Positions 29,750 to 37,755 of a stretch of DNA of 64,000 nucleotides are shown one piece after another (position 1 is the stretch's first letter; the number at the start of each line of letters is the position of its first letter). Below the pieces are notes generated by a model. That model was not told the DNA's origin and searched no databases. It was given only the letters and a program-made list of their open reading frames with translations. A program made the position numbers and the translations under genes. The stretch is from NCBI GenBank assembly GCA_000799755.1, contig JUHI01000001.1, positions 868,001 through 932,000 on the forward strand, read 5' to 3'. Source of the DNA: Martinezella tropici. Its GTDB lineage: Bacteria; Pseudomonadota; Alphaproteobacteria; Rhizobiales; Rhizobiaceae.

Positions 29750-30379
29750 ATGAAATTAAAGATCGCATCTGCGCTCGTCTTGAGCGCATTCCTTACTGCG
29801 TGCCAATACAAGGCCGAACCGCTGCCCGTCGCGACCTATAACGTCTATTCGTCATACGACGGCAAGCTGCCCGGAAAATATCTCCTCTACGTTGATGCGG
29901 CCAAACTGGACAGGGCGATAAAGCCTTCCGATTTCAACTGTGCGGCGCATACTTTCCCGCTCAACGTGTCGACAAGCTTCGCAAGCTCCGTCCGGCAGAC
30001 ATTTGCCAATCTGGTGACCGAATTGGAGGTCGTTCAGCAACCGGTCGGTCGAGATCAGCTGAAGGCCCGGGGCGCTCGCGGCATGATCATCGTCCGCGGC
30101 GAGGAGCTGAACGGGCGTCTGCGCGTGGTTCCCGGATTCTGGTCTGCGGGGATGGAGACCGAGGTGGAAATGGCCGCTTCAATTACGGTCGACGGTGTTA
30201 ACGGCCGTCTTCTCGGGGCCACGGTCTCCGGAAACGGCAATGGCCAAACCGATGCAGGGTTTGCCTGCGAAGGCGGAGCCAAATCCCTCGTCGACTCTGC
30301 AGAGCACGCCCTCAAGGAGACGCTCGGCCGACTGGGCGAAGCGCTGACGAACTCCGAGCGTGTCCGCAAGGGGATTTAG
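29750..30379 (+). CDS. Putative lipoprotein of unknown function
   Basis: The 209-residue product starts with a lipoprotein signal: basic M-K-L-K, a hydrophobic core and the lipobox L-T-A-C with Cys at residue 18. The mature part is alpha/beta without a recognised domain; a further Cys pair (N-C-A-A near residue 65 and F-A-C-E near residue 175) may form a disulfide. The ATG at 29750 is chosen since it alone places the lipobox correctly; GGGGACC is upstream. Membrane of destination is unknown, but no Asp follows the Cys. It ends just before a strong terminator. Confidence 0.7.
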   Translation: MKLKIASALVLSAFLTACQYKAEPLPVATYNVYSSYDGKLPGKYLLYVDAAKLDRAIKPSDFNCAAHTFPLNVSTSFASSVRQTFANLVTELEVVQQPVGRDQLKARGARGMIIVRGEELNGRLRVVPGFWSAGMETEVEMAASITVDGVNGRLLGATVSGNGNGQTDAGFACEGGAKSLVDSAEHALKETLGRLGEALTNSERVRKGI

Positions 30380-30392
30380 ACAATATCGATGC

Positions 30393-30430
30393 AGAAAGGC
30401 CCGCGCGGTTTCAATCGCGCGGGCCTTTCT
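30393..30430 (+). terminator. Rho-independent terminator after the lipoprotein gene
   Basis: A perfect 15-base stem, AGAAAGGCCCGCGCG (30393-30407) with its inverted copy at 30416-30430, encloses an eight-base loop and is followed by GTTTTT on the plus strand. It lies 14 bases past the lipoprotein stop and before the convergent PilZ-like gene. This is the clearest terminator in the left half. Confidence 0.9.
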
Positions 30431-30441
30431 GTTTTTGCCTG

Positions 30442-30855
30442 CTAAGCCCTGATATCCAGCACGCGGTTCTTGTGAGCCGGATGCGTGCTGTAGACGAAGA
30501 TCTTGTTCAGTTCCTTCTCCGTGAGGAGACGCAGGAAACGGACCTCGACCGTGTTGTTGGAGAAGACCTTCATCAGCACGCAACCGACCTTGGTGATGCG
30601 GGCGTCGGGGATATCCAGATAGAATTGCTTCGGCAGATTATACTGGGTGAGGATCGCGAGAACCGCGCTGCTCTGCGAGATACGGATGATATCGCAGCGG
30701 CGGGACGCAAGGTTCATCACGCCTTTTTCGGTGTATTCGAGGCGCGCCGCGTTCATCGTATCTTCCATGCGGAACCGCACTTCGCGGTCATACATGAAGG
30801 ATTCTTCTTTGTTGAGGAAATGCTGACCCGAATTAGCTCTGCCGAACGCGGCCAT
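30442..30855 (-). CDS. PilZ-like domain protein
   Basis: This 137-residue soluble protein has a central region (about residues 45-115) with the strand pattern of PilZ domains: a short N-L-A-S-R turn, a P-x-x-F-x-L-D-I-P strand, and V-G-C-V-L-x-K then V-x-V-R-F-L. PilZ domains bind cyclic di-GMP through an R-x-x-x-R plus D/N-x-S-x-x-G set; here a canonical set is not evident, so the protein may be degenerate or bind otherwise. The start at 30855 has AGGGG ten bases upstream; Met at residue 21 is an alternative. It is a single gene between two terminated transcripts. Confidence 0.6.
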   Translation of the reverse strand: MAAFGRANSGQHFLNKEESFMYDREVRFRMEDTMNAARLEYTEKGVMNLASRRCDIIRISQSSAVLAILTQYNLPKQFYLDIPDARITKVGCVLMKVFSNNTVEVRFLRLLTEKELNKIFVYSTHPAHKNRVLDIRA

Positions 30856-30985
30856 CTTAGTAGACCCCTGGGGTATATTATGATGGGAGACTAACAGCGG
30901 GTCTTTAACAGAAGGTTTGAACGCGCCGGCCCAGGATGAATTTTGTCATTCATCTTTGCTTGAGCCGGCGCCGTCCCGTAAGCGA

Positions 30986-32074
30986 CTACTTGCGATAGGA
31001 ATGACCGCTGGCATCGAAGAGATGCAGCTTCTGCCGGTCCGCGGCAAAGCGCATCTTCTCGCCACGATGGATATCGGCAATACCGGGAATCTTGACGATG
31101 ATCGGCTCACCGTCGACAAGACCTTCGATGTAGAGCTGCGTGACTTCGCCGAGCGCTTCGACGATAGAAACCTCGCCTTCGAAGAGATAATCGTCGCCGC
31201 TCGCAAGGCGCAGGTCTTCCGGACGCACGCCGAAGCTCGCCGTCTTGCCCTTCTCGGAAGCCTCGGTGGGCATGTCCAGCGTCACGGACTTGCCGCCGGT
31301 CAGCGTCACGGTCGTCGTGGCACCGGTCGCGGTGATCGTTGCGGGGATGATGTTCATGGCTGGCGAGCCGATGAACTTGGCGACGAAGAGATAGGCCGGG
31401 CGCTCGTAGAGTTCGAGGGGAGCACCGACCTGCTCGACGCGGCCGGCCGACAACACCACGATGCGGTCGGCGAGCGTCATCGCTTCCACCTGGTCGTGGG
31501 TCACGTAGATCATCGTCGTCTCGGGCATGGAGTCGCTGAGCTTGGCAATCTCGATGCGGGTCGCAACGCGCAAAGCAGCATCGAGGTTCGAGAGCGGCTC
31601 GTCGAACAGGAAGACCTTCGGGTTGCGGCAGATGGCACGGCCGATGGCGACGCGCTGGCGCTGACCGCCCGAGAGCGCCTTCGGCAGGCGTTCGAGATAC
31701 TGAGTGAGCTGCAGGCTGGCGGCCGCCGCACGCACCCTGCGGTCGATTTCCTGCTTGTTTTCCCCGGCGATGCGCATGCCGAAGGCCATGTTGTCGTAGA
31801 CGGTCATGTGCGGATAGAGCGCATAGGACTGAAAGACCATGGCGATGCCGCGCCGGGACGGCGGGACCTCGTTCACCTTCTGCCCGGCAATCATCATATC
31901 GCCGGCGGTGATGCTTTCCAGCCCGGCAATCATCCGGAGCAAGGTGGACTTGCCGCAGCCGGAGGGGCCGACGAAGACGATGAACTCGCCCTCGTTGATC
32001 TCCAGATCGATGCCGTGCAGCACGTGCACGCTGCCGTAGGATTTCTTGATATCCTTCAGAACAAGTCCCGTCAT
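30986..32074 (-). CDS. aglK: Alpha-glucoside ABC transporter ATPase AglK
   Basis: The 362-residue ATPase energises the alpha-glucoside importer. Walker A G-P-S-G-C-G-K-S-T is near residue 37, signature L-S-G-G-Q-R-Q-R-V near 134, Walker B L-F-D-E-P then S-N-L-D near 157, and V-T-H-D-Q near 187. The C-terminal third has the MalK-type regulatory fold with G-V-R-P-E-D near residue 280. GGGAGGAGGG precedes the ATG at 32074; upstream in-frame starts read into aglA. It is last in aglEFGAK and may also energise other carbohydrate permeases, as MalK-type ATPases often do. Confidence 0.93.
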   Translation of the reverse strand: MTGLVLKDIKKSYGSVHVLHGIDLEINEGEFIVFVGPSGCGKSTLLRMIAGLESITAGDMMIAGQKVNEVPPSRRGIAMVFQSYALYPHMTVYDNMAFGMRIAGENKQEIDRRVRAAAASLQLTQYLERLPKALSGGQRQRVAIGRAICRNPKVFLFDEPLSNLDAALRVATRIEIAKLSDSMPETTMIYVTHDQVEAMTLADRIVVLSAGRVEQVGAPLELYERPAYLFVAKFIGSPAMNIIPATITATGATTTVTLTGGKSVTLDMPTEASEKGKTASFGVRPEDLRLASGDDYLFEGEVSIVEALGEVTQLYIEGLVDGEPIIVKIPGIADIHRGEKMRFAADRQKLHLFDASGHSYRK

Positions 32075-32096
32075 GATGCTCCCTCCTCCCAAAGGC

Positions 32097-33749
32097 TCAG
32101 GCAAGACGCGCGAAATAAGCGCCCCAGGCCGGAATGTCGATTTTGTTGCCGTAGTTGTTGCTGGTAAAGCCATGCCCCGTCAATGCCTGCCAGTTGCCTT
32201 CCGGCAAGGTTGCCATGGCTTCCACAGGGCTCATGTTGAAGGCGCAGAGAATCGTTTCGCCGGCGTAGGTACGGGTGTAGATCAGCACGTCACCCTGCGG
32301 TTCCGAAAAAGCGATCTCGCCCTTGGCGAAGGCCGGATGCTGCTTGCGGAAGGCGAGGAAGCGGCGGTACTGCTCCAGCACTGAATTTTCATCGCCCTGC
32401 TGGACGCTGACGGCACGCAGGATGTGCTCGACCGGCACCGGCAGCCAGGGCTTGACGGTGGAGAAGCCGCCCTGTGCGACCTGGCTGTCCCAGACCATCG
32501 GCGTGCGGCAACCGTCGCGGCCCTTGAACTCCGGCCAGAACTGGATGCCGTAGGGGTCCTGCAGATCCTGATAGGCAAGATCGGCCTCCGTGAGCGCGAG
32601 CTCTTCGCCCTGATAGAGGCAGACCGAACCGCGCAGGGTGAGCAGCAGCGCCGCGTAAAGCTTGGCGAAGGCATCCCGGTCGGCGACCAGATTGCCCCAG
32701 CGGCTGACATGGCGCACGACGTCATGGTTGGAGAAGGCCCAGCAGGCCCAGCCTTCCGGGGCTGCCGCGTCGAAGTCGTTCATCACTTCTTCGACACGCT
32801 CCGGCGAGAGCGCATCCGGCGCCAGGAACTCAAAGGCGTAGCACATGTGCATCTTGTCGCCGCCCGACGTGTATTCGCCGACGATTTCGAGGCCGCGCTG
32901 GCTGTCGCCGACTTCGCCGACGGCGGCGATTGCCGGATACTCGTCGAGCACGGCACGGAAGCGCTTGAGAAATGCCAGGTTCTCGGGACGGTTCTTGTCG
33001 TAGAGATGCTCCTGGAAATTATAGGGATTGACCGCCGGCGCGGTGGAGGCGTTGCGGCGCGAAGGTTCCAGCGCCGGGTTGTCGCGCAGTTCCTTGTCGT
33101 GGAAGTAGAAGTTGATGGTGTCGAGGCGGAAGCCGTCGACGCCACGGTCGAGCCAGAAGCGCACGACATCGAGCAGCCGGTCCTGCACCTCCGGATTGTG
33201 CAGGTTCATATCCGGCTGCGAGGTCAGGAAATTGTGCATGTAATATTGCATGCGGGTCGGGTCCCACGCCCAGGCCGAACCGCCGAAGATCGACAGCCAG
33301 TTGTTGGGCGGCGTGCCATCCGGCTTCGCATCGACCCAGACATACCAATCGGCCTTGGGATTGTCCTTGCTCGAGCGGCTTTCGACGAACCAGGGATGAC
33401 GGTCCGAACTATGCGACAGCACCAGATCGATCATCACCTTGATGCCGAGACGATGGGCTTCCGCGACCATGGCATCGAAATCGGCGAGCGAACCGAAGAT
33501 TGGATCGACGTCCTCATAATTGGAGACGTCATAGCCGAAATCGCGCATGGGCGAGGTGAAGAACGGCGAAACCCAGATGGCATCGACGCCAAGCGCCGCG
33601 ACATGCGGCAGGCGGACGGCGATGCCCTTGAGATCGCCGATGCCGTCGCCATTGGAATCCTGATAGGAGCGCGGATAGATCTGATAGATCACGGCGCCGC
33701 GCCACCAATCCTTGTCAACTTCCGATGCCGGGTGAGGAGCAATGCTCAT
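32097..33749 (-). CDS. aglA: Alpha-glucosidase AglA (GH13)
   Basis: This 550-residue cytoplasmic GH13 enzyme hydrolyses imported alpha-glucosides such as sucrose, maltose or trehalose to hexoses. The four conserved GH13 regions are seen: D-L-V-L-S-H-S-S-D near residue 105, G-F-R-L-D near residue 205 with the nucleophile Asp, G-E-V near residue 280 with the acid Glu, and F-S-N-H-D near residue 347. Region I has S-H where most family members have N-H. No signal peptide is present. AGGACC precedes the ATG. It lies between aglG and aglK with short gaps, inside the operon. Confidence 0.94.
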   Translation of the reverse strand: MSIAPHPASEVDKDWWRGAVIYQIYPRSYQDSNGDGIGDLKGIAVRLPHVAALGVDAIWVSPFFTSPMRDFGYDVSNYEDVDPIFGSLADFDAMVAEAHRLGIKVMIDLVLSHSSDRHPWFVESRSSKDNPKADWYVWVDAKPDGTPPNNWLSIFGGSAWAWDPTRMQYYMHNFLTSQPDMNLHNPEVQDRLLDVVRFWLDRGVDGFRLDTINFYFHDKELRDNPALEPSRRNASTAPAVNPYNFQEHLYDKNRPENLAFLKRFRAVLDEYPAIAAVGEVGDSQRGLEIVGEYTSGGDKMHMCYAFEFLAPDALSPERVEEVMNDFDAAAPEGWACWAFSNHDVVRHVSRWGNLVADRDAFAKLYAALLLTLRGSVCLYQGEELALTEADLAYQDLQDPYGIQFWPEFKGRDGCRTPMVWDSQVAQGGFSTVKPWLPVPVEHILRAVSVQQGDENSVLEQYRRFLAFRKQHPAFAKGEIAFSEPQGDVLIYTRTYAGETILCAFNMSPVEAMATLPEGNWQALTGHGFTSNNYGNKIDIPAWGAYFARLA

Positions 33750-33785
33750 GCTGAATGGGTCCTGTCTGAACGATATGATCTTGGC

Positions 33786-34940
33786 TTAGCCCCCCTTCAC
33801 CGACCCGGCAAGCAGACCGCGCACGAGATAGCGCTGCAGACCGAAGAAGACGAGGAGCGGAATGATGATGGTGACGAAGGCCGATGCCGTCAGGATTTCC
33901 CAGTTGCCGCCACGCGAGCCGAGCAGCGCGTTCAAGGCAGCCGTCAGGACCAGGTGATCCTTGTCGGTGCCGAGAAACACCATCGCGATCAACAGGTCGT
34001 TCCAAACCCAGAGGAACTGGAAGATCGCAAAGGAGGCAAGCGCCGGGAAGGACAGCGGCAGGATGATCTTGACGAAGATATCGAAATCGCTGGCGCCGTC
34101 GACGCGGGCGGATTCGATGATCTCCTTCGGCAGGCCGGCGATGTAGTTGCGCAGGAGATAGATGGCGAGCGGCAGACCGAAGGCCGTGTGCGCCATCCAG
34201 ATGCCGGGATAGGTTTTCGACGGCACGCCGAAGATCTGACCGATCTCGTTATAGATGCGCAGAAGCGGGATCAGCGACATCTGCAGCGGCACGACGATCA
34301 GGCCGACGACGAGCGCGATCAGGATCGCGCGGCCGGGGAACTCCATCCAGGCGAGCGCGTAAGCGGCAAAGGCGGCGATCAGGATCGGGATGACAGTCGC
34401 GGGGATCGTCACCGTCAGCGAATTGATGAAGGACTGGCCGATACCCTCGCCGCCGAGCACGTTGCGATAGTTGTCGAGCGTGAATTGCGGCGGCGTGGCA
34501 ACGGTGAGATAGACGCGCCGGGCACGCGCATCGGCTTCGAAGGCGCCGTTCTTCTGATAGCGGTAGCTGCCATCGGAATTGATCGTCAGCGTCTCGCCGT
34601 TCTCGAGTTCCGCCGGCGAGCCAGCCTTGTAAGCCGCAGGCTCCTGCACGCGCAGGCCGAAGGACTGGATCGTGCCGCCGCCCTCAATGGCGAGCGTGCC
34701 CGAAATCACGAAATTCGCGCCATCGGGCTTGGCTTTGTCGGGACCATCGAGGCGGGCGGCCGTCGTGCGCGAGGAGCCGGCAAAGGACGTCCACCAGCCG
34801 GAAGCGACGATCTGATCCTTGTCGCGCAGCGCGGTCACGAAGATACCGAGTGTCGGCAGCAGCCAGAGCAGCACGATCAGGAGTACCGCGGCATGAACGA
34901 AGATGCGGGCGGGGCCGATGCGACCGAGATTTCCAATCAT
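33786..34940 (-). CDS. aglG: Alpha-glucoside ABC transporter permease AglG
   Basis: This 384-residue permease is one half of the membrane channel. After the first helix (about residues 10-32) there is a polar segment of roughly 120 residues outside the membrane, then five helices with the EAA loop E-S-A-R-V-D-G-A-S-D near residue 286. Ordinary MalG-type permeases are about 280-300 residues, so the loop is an insertion; AglG of S. meliloti is also long as I recall. The ATG at 34940 is one base past the aglF stop. It is translated together with aglF. Confidence 0.92.
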   Translation of the reverse strand: MIGNLGRIGPARIFVHAAVLLIVLLWLLPTLGIFVTALRDKDQIVASGWWTSFAGSSRTTAARLDGPDKAKPDGANFVISGTLAIEGGGTIQSFGLRVQEPAAYKAGSPAELENGETLTINSDGSYRYQKNGAFEADARARRVYLTVATPPQFTLDNYRNVLGGEGIGQSFINSLTVTIPATVIPILIAAFAAYALAWMEFPGRAILIALVVGLIVVPLQMSLIPLLRIYNEIGQIFGVPSKTYPGIWMAHTAFGLPLAIYLLRNYIAGLPKEIIESARVDGASDFDIFVKIILPLSFPALASFAIFQFLWVWNDLLIAMVFLGTDKDHLVLTAALNALLGSRGGNWEILTASAFVTIIIPLLVFFGLQRYLVRGLLAGSVKGG

Positions 34941-34941
34941 G

Positions 34942-35958
34942 TCAGCGCCCCTTCGTTTCTGCGTTTGCACGGCGGATGTTCCAGATCATGATCGGTGTGA
35001 CCGCGACCATGATGACGAGCGCGATGACGGCGCTGCGGCCGCTGTCGCCGCCGCCGCGGAACATCCAGTTGAACATCAGATTGGCGAGAACCATCGTGTT
35101 CCACTGGCCGTTGGTCATGGTGAGCACGATGTCGAAAACCTTGAGGACGAGGATGGTGATGGTGGTCCAGACCGTGGCGATCGTGCCCCAGACCTGTGGC
35201 ACCATGATCTTCCAGAAGATCTGCCAGCCATTGGCACCGTCGATGACGGCCGCTTCGATGGTTTCCTCGGGAATGCCGCGCAGGGCCGCCGACAGGATGA
35301 CCATGGCAAAGCCGGTCTGAATCCAGATCAGCATGACCATCAGGAAGAAGTTGTTCCAGAAGGGAATGGTGATCCAGACTTCCGGCGTACCGCCGAACAG
35401 CTGAACGACGGCGTTCAGAAGGCCGATCTGCGCATCCGTGCCGCCGCGATATTCATAAATGAACTTCCAGATGACCGATGCTCCGACGAAGGAGATCGCC
35501 ATAGGCATGAAGATGACGGCCTTGGCGATATTCCCCCACCAGATGCGGTCGGTCATGACGGCAATCACGAGGCCGAAGAAGGTGCACGCTGCCGGTACGA
35601 CGGCGAGCCAAAGGATGTTGTTGAAGATCGACTGGCGGAATTCGGTGTCGCTGAGCGCCCAGAGATAGTTGGCGCCGCCAACGAATTTGCTGCCATCCGG
35701 CCCGTAGAAGGACAGGATGAAGGTCGCCACGACGGGATAGACGAGATAGACGACGAGCAGGAACAGCGCCGGGCCGAGGAACAGCCACGGGCGAACGAGA
35801 CCACGGCGCCGAAGATTGACGGCGGCCTGATGGACGTCATCGCCCTCTCGTGCCGGGAAAATCAAATCCAAAAGCTTGTTGGAGAACCAGAAATAAGCGG
35901 CGCAAATGGCAACGCCGAATATCATGGCGCCAATCGCCGATACGATCTGCGAAAACAT
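34942..35958 (-). CDS. aglF: Alpha-glucoside ABC transporter permease AglF
   Basis: This 338-residue inner-membrane permease pairs with AglG. Two hydrophobic segments lie before residue 90, with a basic stretch between them, then the core of six helices with the EAA loop E-A-A-V-I-D-G-A-N-G near residue 245. The extra N-terminal helix is common in MalF-type subunits. GGGGAGGG precedes the ATG. The gap to aglE upstream is 125 bases and contains a strong hairpin; the gap to aglG is one base. Confidence 0.92.
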   Translation of the reverse strand: MFSQIVSAIGAMIFGVAICAAYFWFSNKLLDLIFPAREGDDVHQAAVNLRRRGLVRPWLFLGPALFLLVVYLVYPVVATFILSFYGPDGSKFVGGANYLWALSDTEFRQSIFNNILWLAVVPAACTFFGLVIAVMTDRIWWGNIAKAVIFMPMAISFVGASVIWKFIYEYRGGTDAQIGLLNAVVQLFGGTPEVWITIPFWNNFFLMVMLIWIQTGFAMVILSAALRGIPEETIEAAVIDGANGWQIFWKIMVPQVWGTIATVWTTITILVLKVFDIVLTMTNGQWNTMVLANLMFNWMFRGGGDSGRSAVIALVIMVAVTPIMIWNIRRANAETKGR

Positions 35959-36041
35959 CCATTCCCTCCCCGAATTTAGCTGCTTGAAGCCGTCAGTCCG
36001 ACATCGGTCGCGCGCAAGGGCGTGCCGTCATATGCTTGAAG

Positions 36042-36068
36042 GCGCCGCCGGCGATTTGCCGGCGGCGC
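36042..36068 (-). terminator. Hairpin after aglE (attenuating terminator or 3' stabiliser)
   Basis: GCGCCGCCGGC (36042-36052) pairs perfectly with GCCGGCGGCGC (36058-36068) around a five-base loop, beginning 15 bases past the aglE stop on the minus strand. The following sequence is not T-rich, so partial termination or protection of aglE mRNA is more likely than a full stop. The same layout is seen after potF. Confidence 0.65.
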
Positions 36069-36083
36069 TTGGGCCACTATGTC

Positions 36084-37445
36084 TTACTTGATGGCGTCCC
36101 AGGACTTCTGGATCTGATCGGCAACATCCTGTGCGGACTTGCCGCCGACGAAGTCCACCATGCCGGTCCAGAACGAACCCGAGCCGATCTTGCCCGGCAT
36201 CATGTCGGAACCGTCGAAGCGGAAGGTCGTGGCGGAGGTGAGAAGCTCGCCTTCCTTGCGCAGCGTGTCGTTGGCGTAGGCTGCGGTATTGACGCCCTTG
36301 TAAGGCGTCAGGAAGCCGGACTGCGCCATCCAGACTTCCTGGGCGATCGGCGTCTGCAGGAACTGGATGAAGGCGCGGGCGGCCTTGGAGTCCTTGGTGA
36401 TGGTCGCCAGCGTACCTGCACCTTCGACCGGCTTGCCGAGTTCAGGATGCGAGGCGAAGGGCGGGAAGTAGAAGAAGTCGGCATCCTGGCCGAGCTTGGT
36501 GCCTTCCGGGAAGAAGGACGGGATGAAGGATGCCTGCTTGTGCATGTAGCACTTCGGCGGAACCGAGAAGAGACCCTTCGGGCTGTCGCGGAAGTCGGTC
36601 GAGGCAACCGCCGCGACGCCGCCGGCGACATATTTCGGGTTCTTGGCGAACTTGCCGAACTCTTCGATCGCGGCAACGACCTTCGGATCGTTGAACTTCA
36701 GGGTATTGTCGACCCAGTGATCGTAATCCTGCGGCGTGTTCAGGCGCAGCATCAGGTCTTCGACCCAGTCCGTTGCGGGCCAGCCGGTGGCGCCACCCGA
36801 GCCGAGGCCGATGCACCAGGGCGTGCCGCCATCCTTGACGATCTGATCGGAAAGCTTGACCAGATCTTCCATGGTCGTCGGGACCTTGTAGCCGGCTTCC
36901 TCGAAGTTTTCAGGAACATACCAGACCAGCGACTTCAGGTCGGCCTTGTAGGGGAAGGCATAAAAGGCATCCTTGCCGTCCTTGCCCTTGTAGGTGCCGT
37001 AGCCGGCCCAGCTGTCGCCGGCGCCGTAGTTCGTCTTGACCCAGTTCGCCAGATCGTCGCCGAGCGGCGTCAGGTAGCCCTTGCTGGCGAGGTTGGCGAG
37101 AAGGCCCGGCTGCGGCAGGATAGCGACGTTCGGCGGCGAACCGGCCTGCGTGTCGATCACGATCTGCTGCTCGTAGTTTTCCGAGGACGAATATTTGGCG
37201 GTCACGCCGGTCGCTTCGGTGAAATAGTTGAGGACGCTGGTGAAAAGAGCCTCGTCCTCGCCGCGCCAGGGACCGAAGATGGTCAGCGTCTCGCCCTTCA
37301 GGTCGGCGTGCGCGGCCTTGAAGTCGTCATAGCTCTTCCAGTTGAACTTGGAGTCCTGACCGGGCTGGAACTTCAGATCCGCGGCCATAGCCGCACCCGT
37401 CGCTAGAGCGACGGCAGCAACAGTCATCAAAAGCAATTTTTTCAT
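36084..37445 (-). CDS. aglE: Alpha-glucoside-binding periplasmic protein AglE
   Basis: The 453-residue protein binds alpha-glucosides in the periplasm for AglFG. A signal peptide (M-K-K-L-L-L-M-T-V-A-A-V-A-L-A-T-G-A-A-M) ends near A-M-A-A, and the rest has the fold of family 1 solute-binding proteins, with the L-T-I-F-G-P-W strand near residue 50. GGGAGGAC precedes the ATG at 37445; a longer reading to 37487 has no signal peptide at its start. It is the first gene of aglEFGAK, transcribed away from aglR across a shared control region. Confidence 0.93.
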   Translation of the reverse strand: MKKLLLMTVAAVALATGAAMAADLKFQPGQDSKFNWKSYDDFKAAHADLKGETLTIFGPWRGEDEALFTSVLNYFTEATGVTAKYSSSENYEQQIVIDTQAGSPPNVAILPQPGLLANLASKGYLTPLGDDLANWVKTNYGAGDSWAGYGTYKGKDGKDAFYAFPYKADLKSLVWYVPENFEEAGYKVPTTMEDLVKLSDQIVKDGGTPWCIGLGSGGATGWPATDWVEDLMLRLNTPQDYDHWVDNTLKFNDPKVVAAIEEFGKFAKNPKYVAGGVAAVASTDFRDSPKGLFSVPPKCYMHKQASFIPSFFPEGTKLGQDADFFYFPPFASHPELGKPVEGAGTLATITKDSKAARAFIQFLQTPIAQEVWMAQSGFLTPYKGVNTAAYANDTLRKEGELLTSATTFRFDGSDMMPGKIGSGSFWTGMVDFVGGKSAQDVADQIQKSWDAIK

Positions 37446-37513
37446 GCGGTTGTCCTCCCAAATAACGAAACCCATGAGCCCAAACACAGTTTTGTGCTGC
37501 GCGCTCCATTCCT

Positions 37514-37525
37514 CAAAGCGCTTTG
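37514..37525. promoter_or_regulatory. Candidate AglR operator 1
   Basis: CAAAGCGCTTTG is a perfect palindrome of the LacI/GalR type, with the central CG these regulators usually contact. It lies about 70 bases before the aglE start, in a position that could block aglE transcription. Confidence 0.75.
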
Positions 37526-37676
37526 GCTACATCTCTCATCCATTGAGAGCAGCATAAAGTCAAGCGATTTTCAGATTCCACTAAATATTCACAGCATTTC
37601 TCGCATTGCAGCATAAAATGCGCGTCAATATTTTGCTATTTAACTTGTCTCCCGCGCTTCTCCTGCTACATATTTG

Positions 37677-37686
37677 AAAGCGCTTT
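37677..37686. promoter_or_regulatory. Candidate AglR operator 2
   Basis: The same core AAAGCGCTTT recurs here, about 70 bases before the aglR start, with flanking TTTG and GAAA. Its centre is 162 bases from that of operator 1. Two identical cores flanking the divergent promoters suggest joint repression, possibly by looping, and control of aglR by its own product. Confidence 0.72.
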
Positions 37687-37755
37687 GAAAGCCTGAGACT
37701 TTTCGGGAGGTTGTCTCAACATCTTAGCGGCCTGCAGCTGGAGGAGCCAAAATTC

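Larger units (their letters stand above)
37446..37755. promoter_or_regulatory. aglE/aglR divergent control region
   Basis: These 310 bases separate the aglE and aglR starts and carry both promoters. The centre (about 37540-37670) is AT-rich compared with the surroundings. Two copies of the palindrome AAAGCGCTTT lie near the two ends and are listed separately. No ORF is credible here. Confidence 0.75.

Noticed and set aside
30923-30971. Distant GCGCCGGC/GCCGGCGC pair after aglK
   Set aside because: The arms are 33 bases apart and no T-tract follows on the minus strand; a functional terminator could not be supported.
32424-34991. 855-codon open frame on the plus strand
   Set aside because: Antisense to aglA and aglG; the product is Arg/Asp/Gly-rich without any domain, typical of a shadow frame.
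37711-37755. Longer AglR start at TTG 37711
   Set aside because: GGGAGG touches the TTG, leaving no spacing, and the added 15 residues precede a helix-turn-helix that normally starts the protein.
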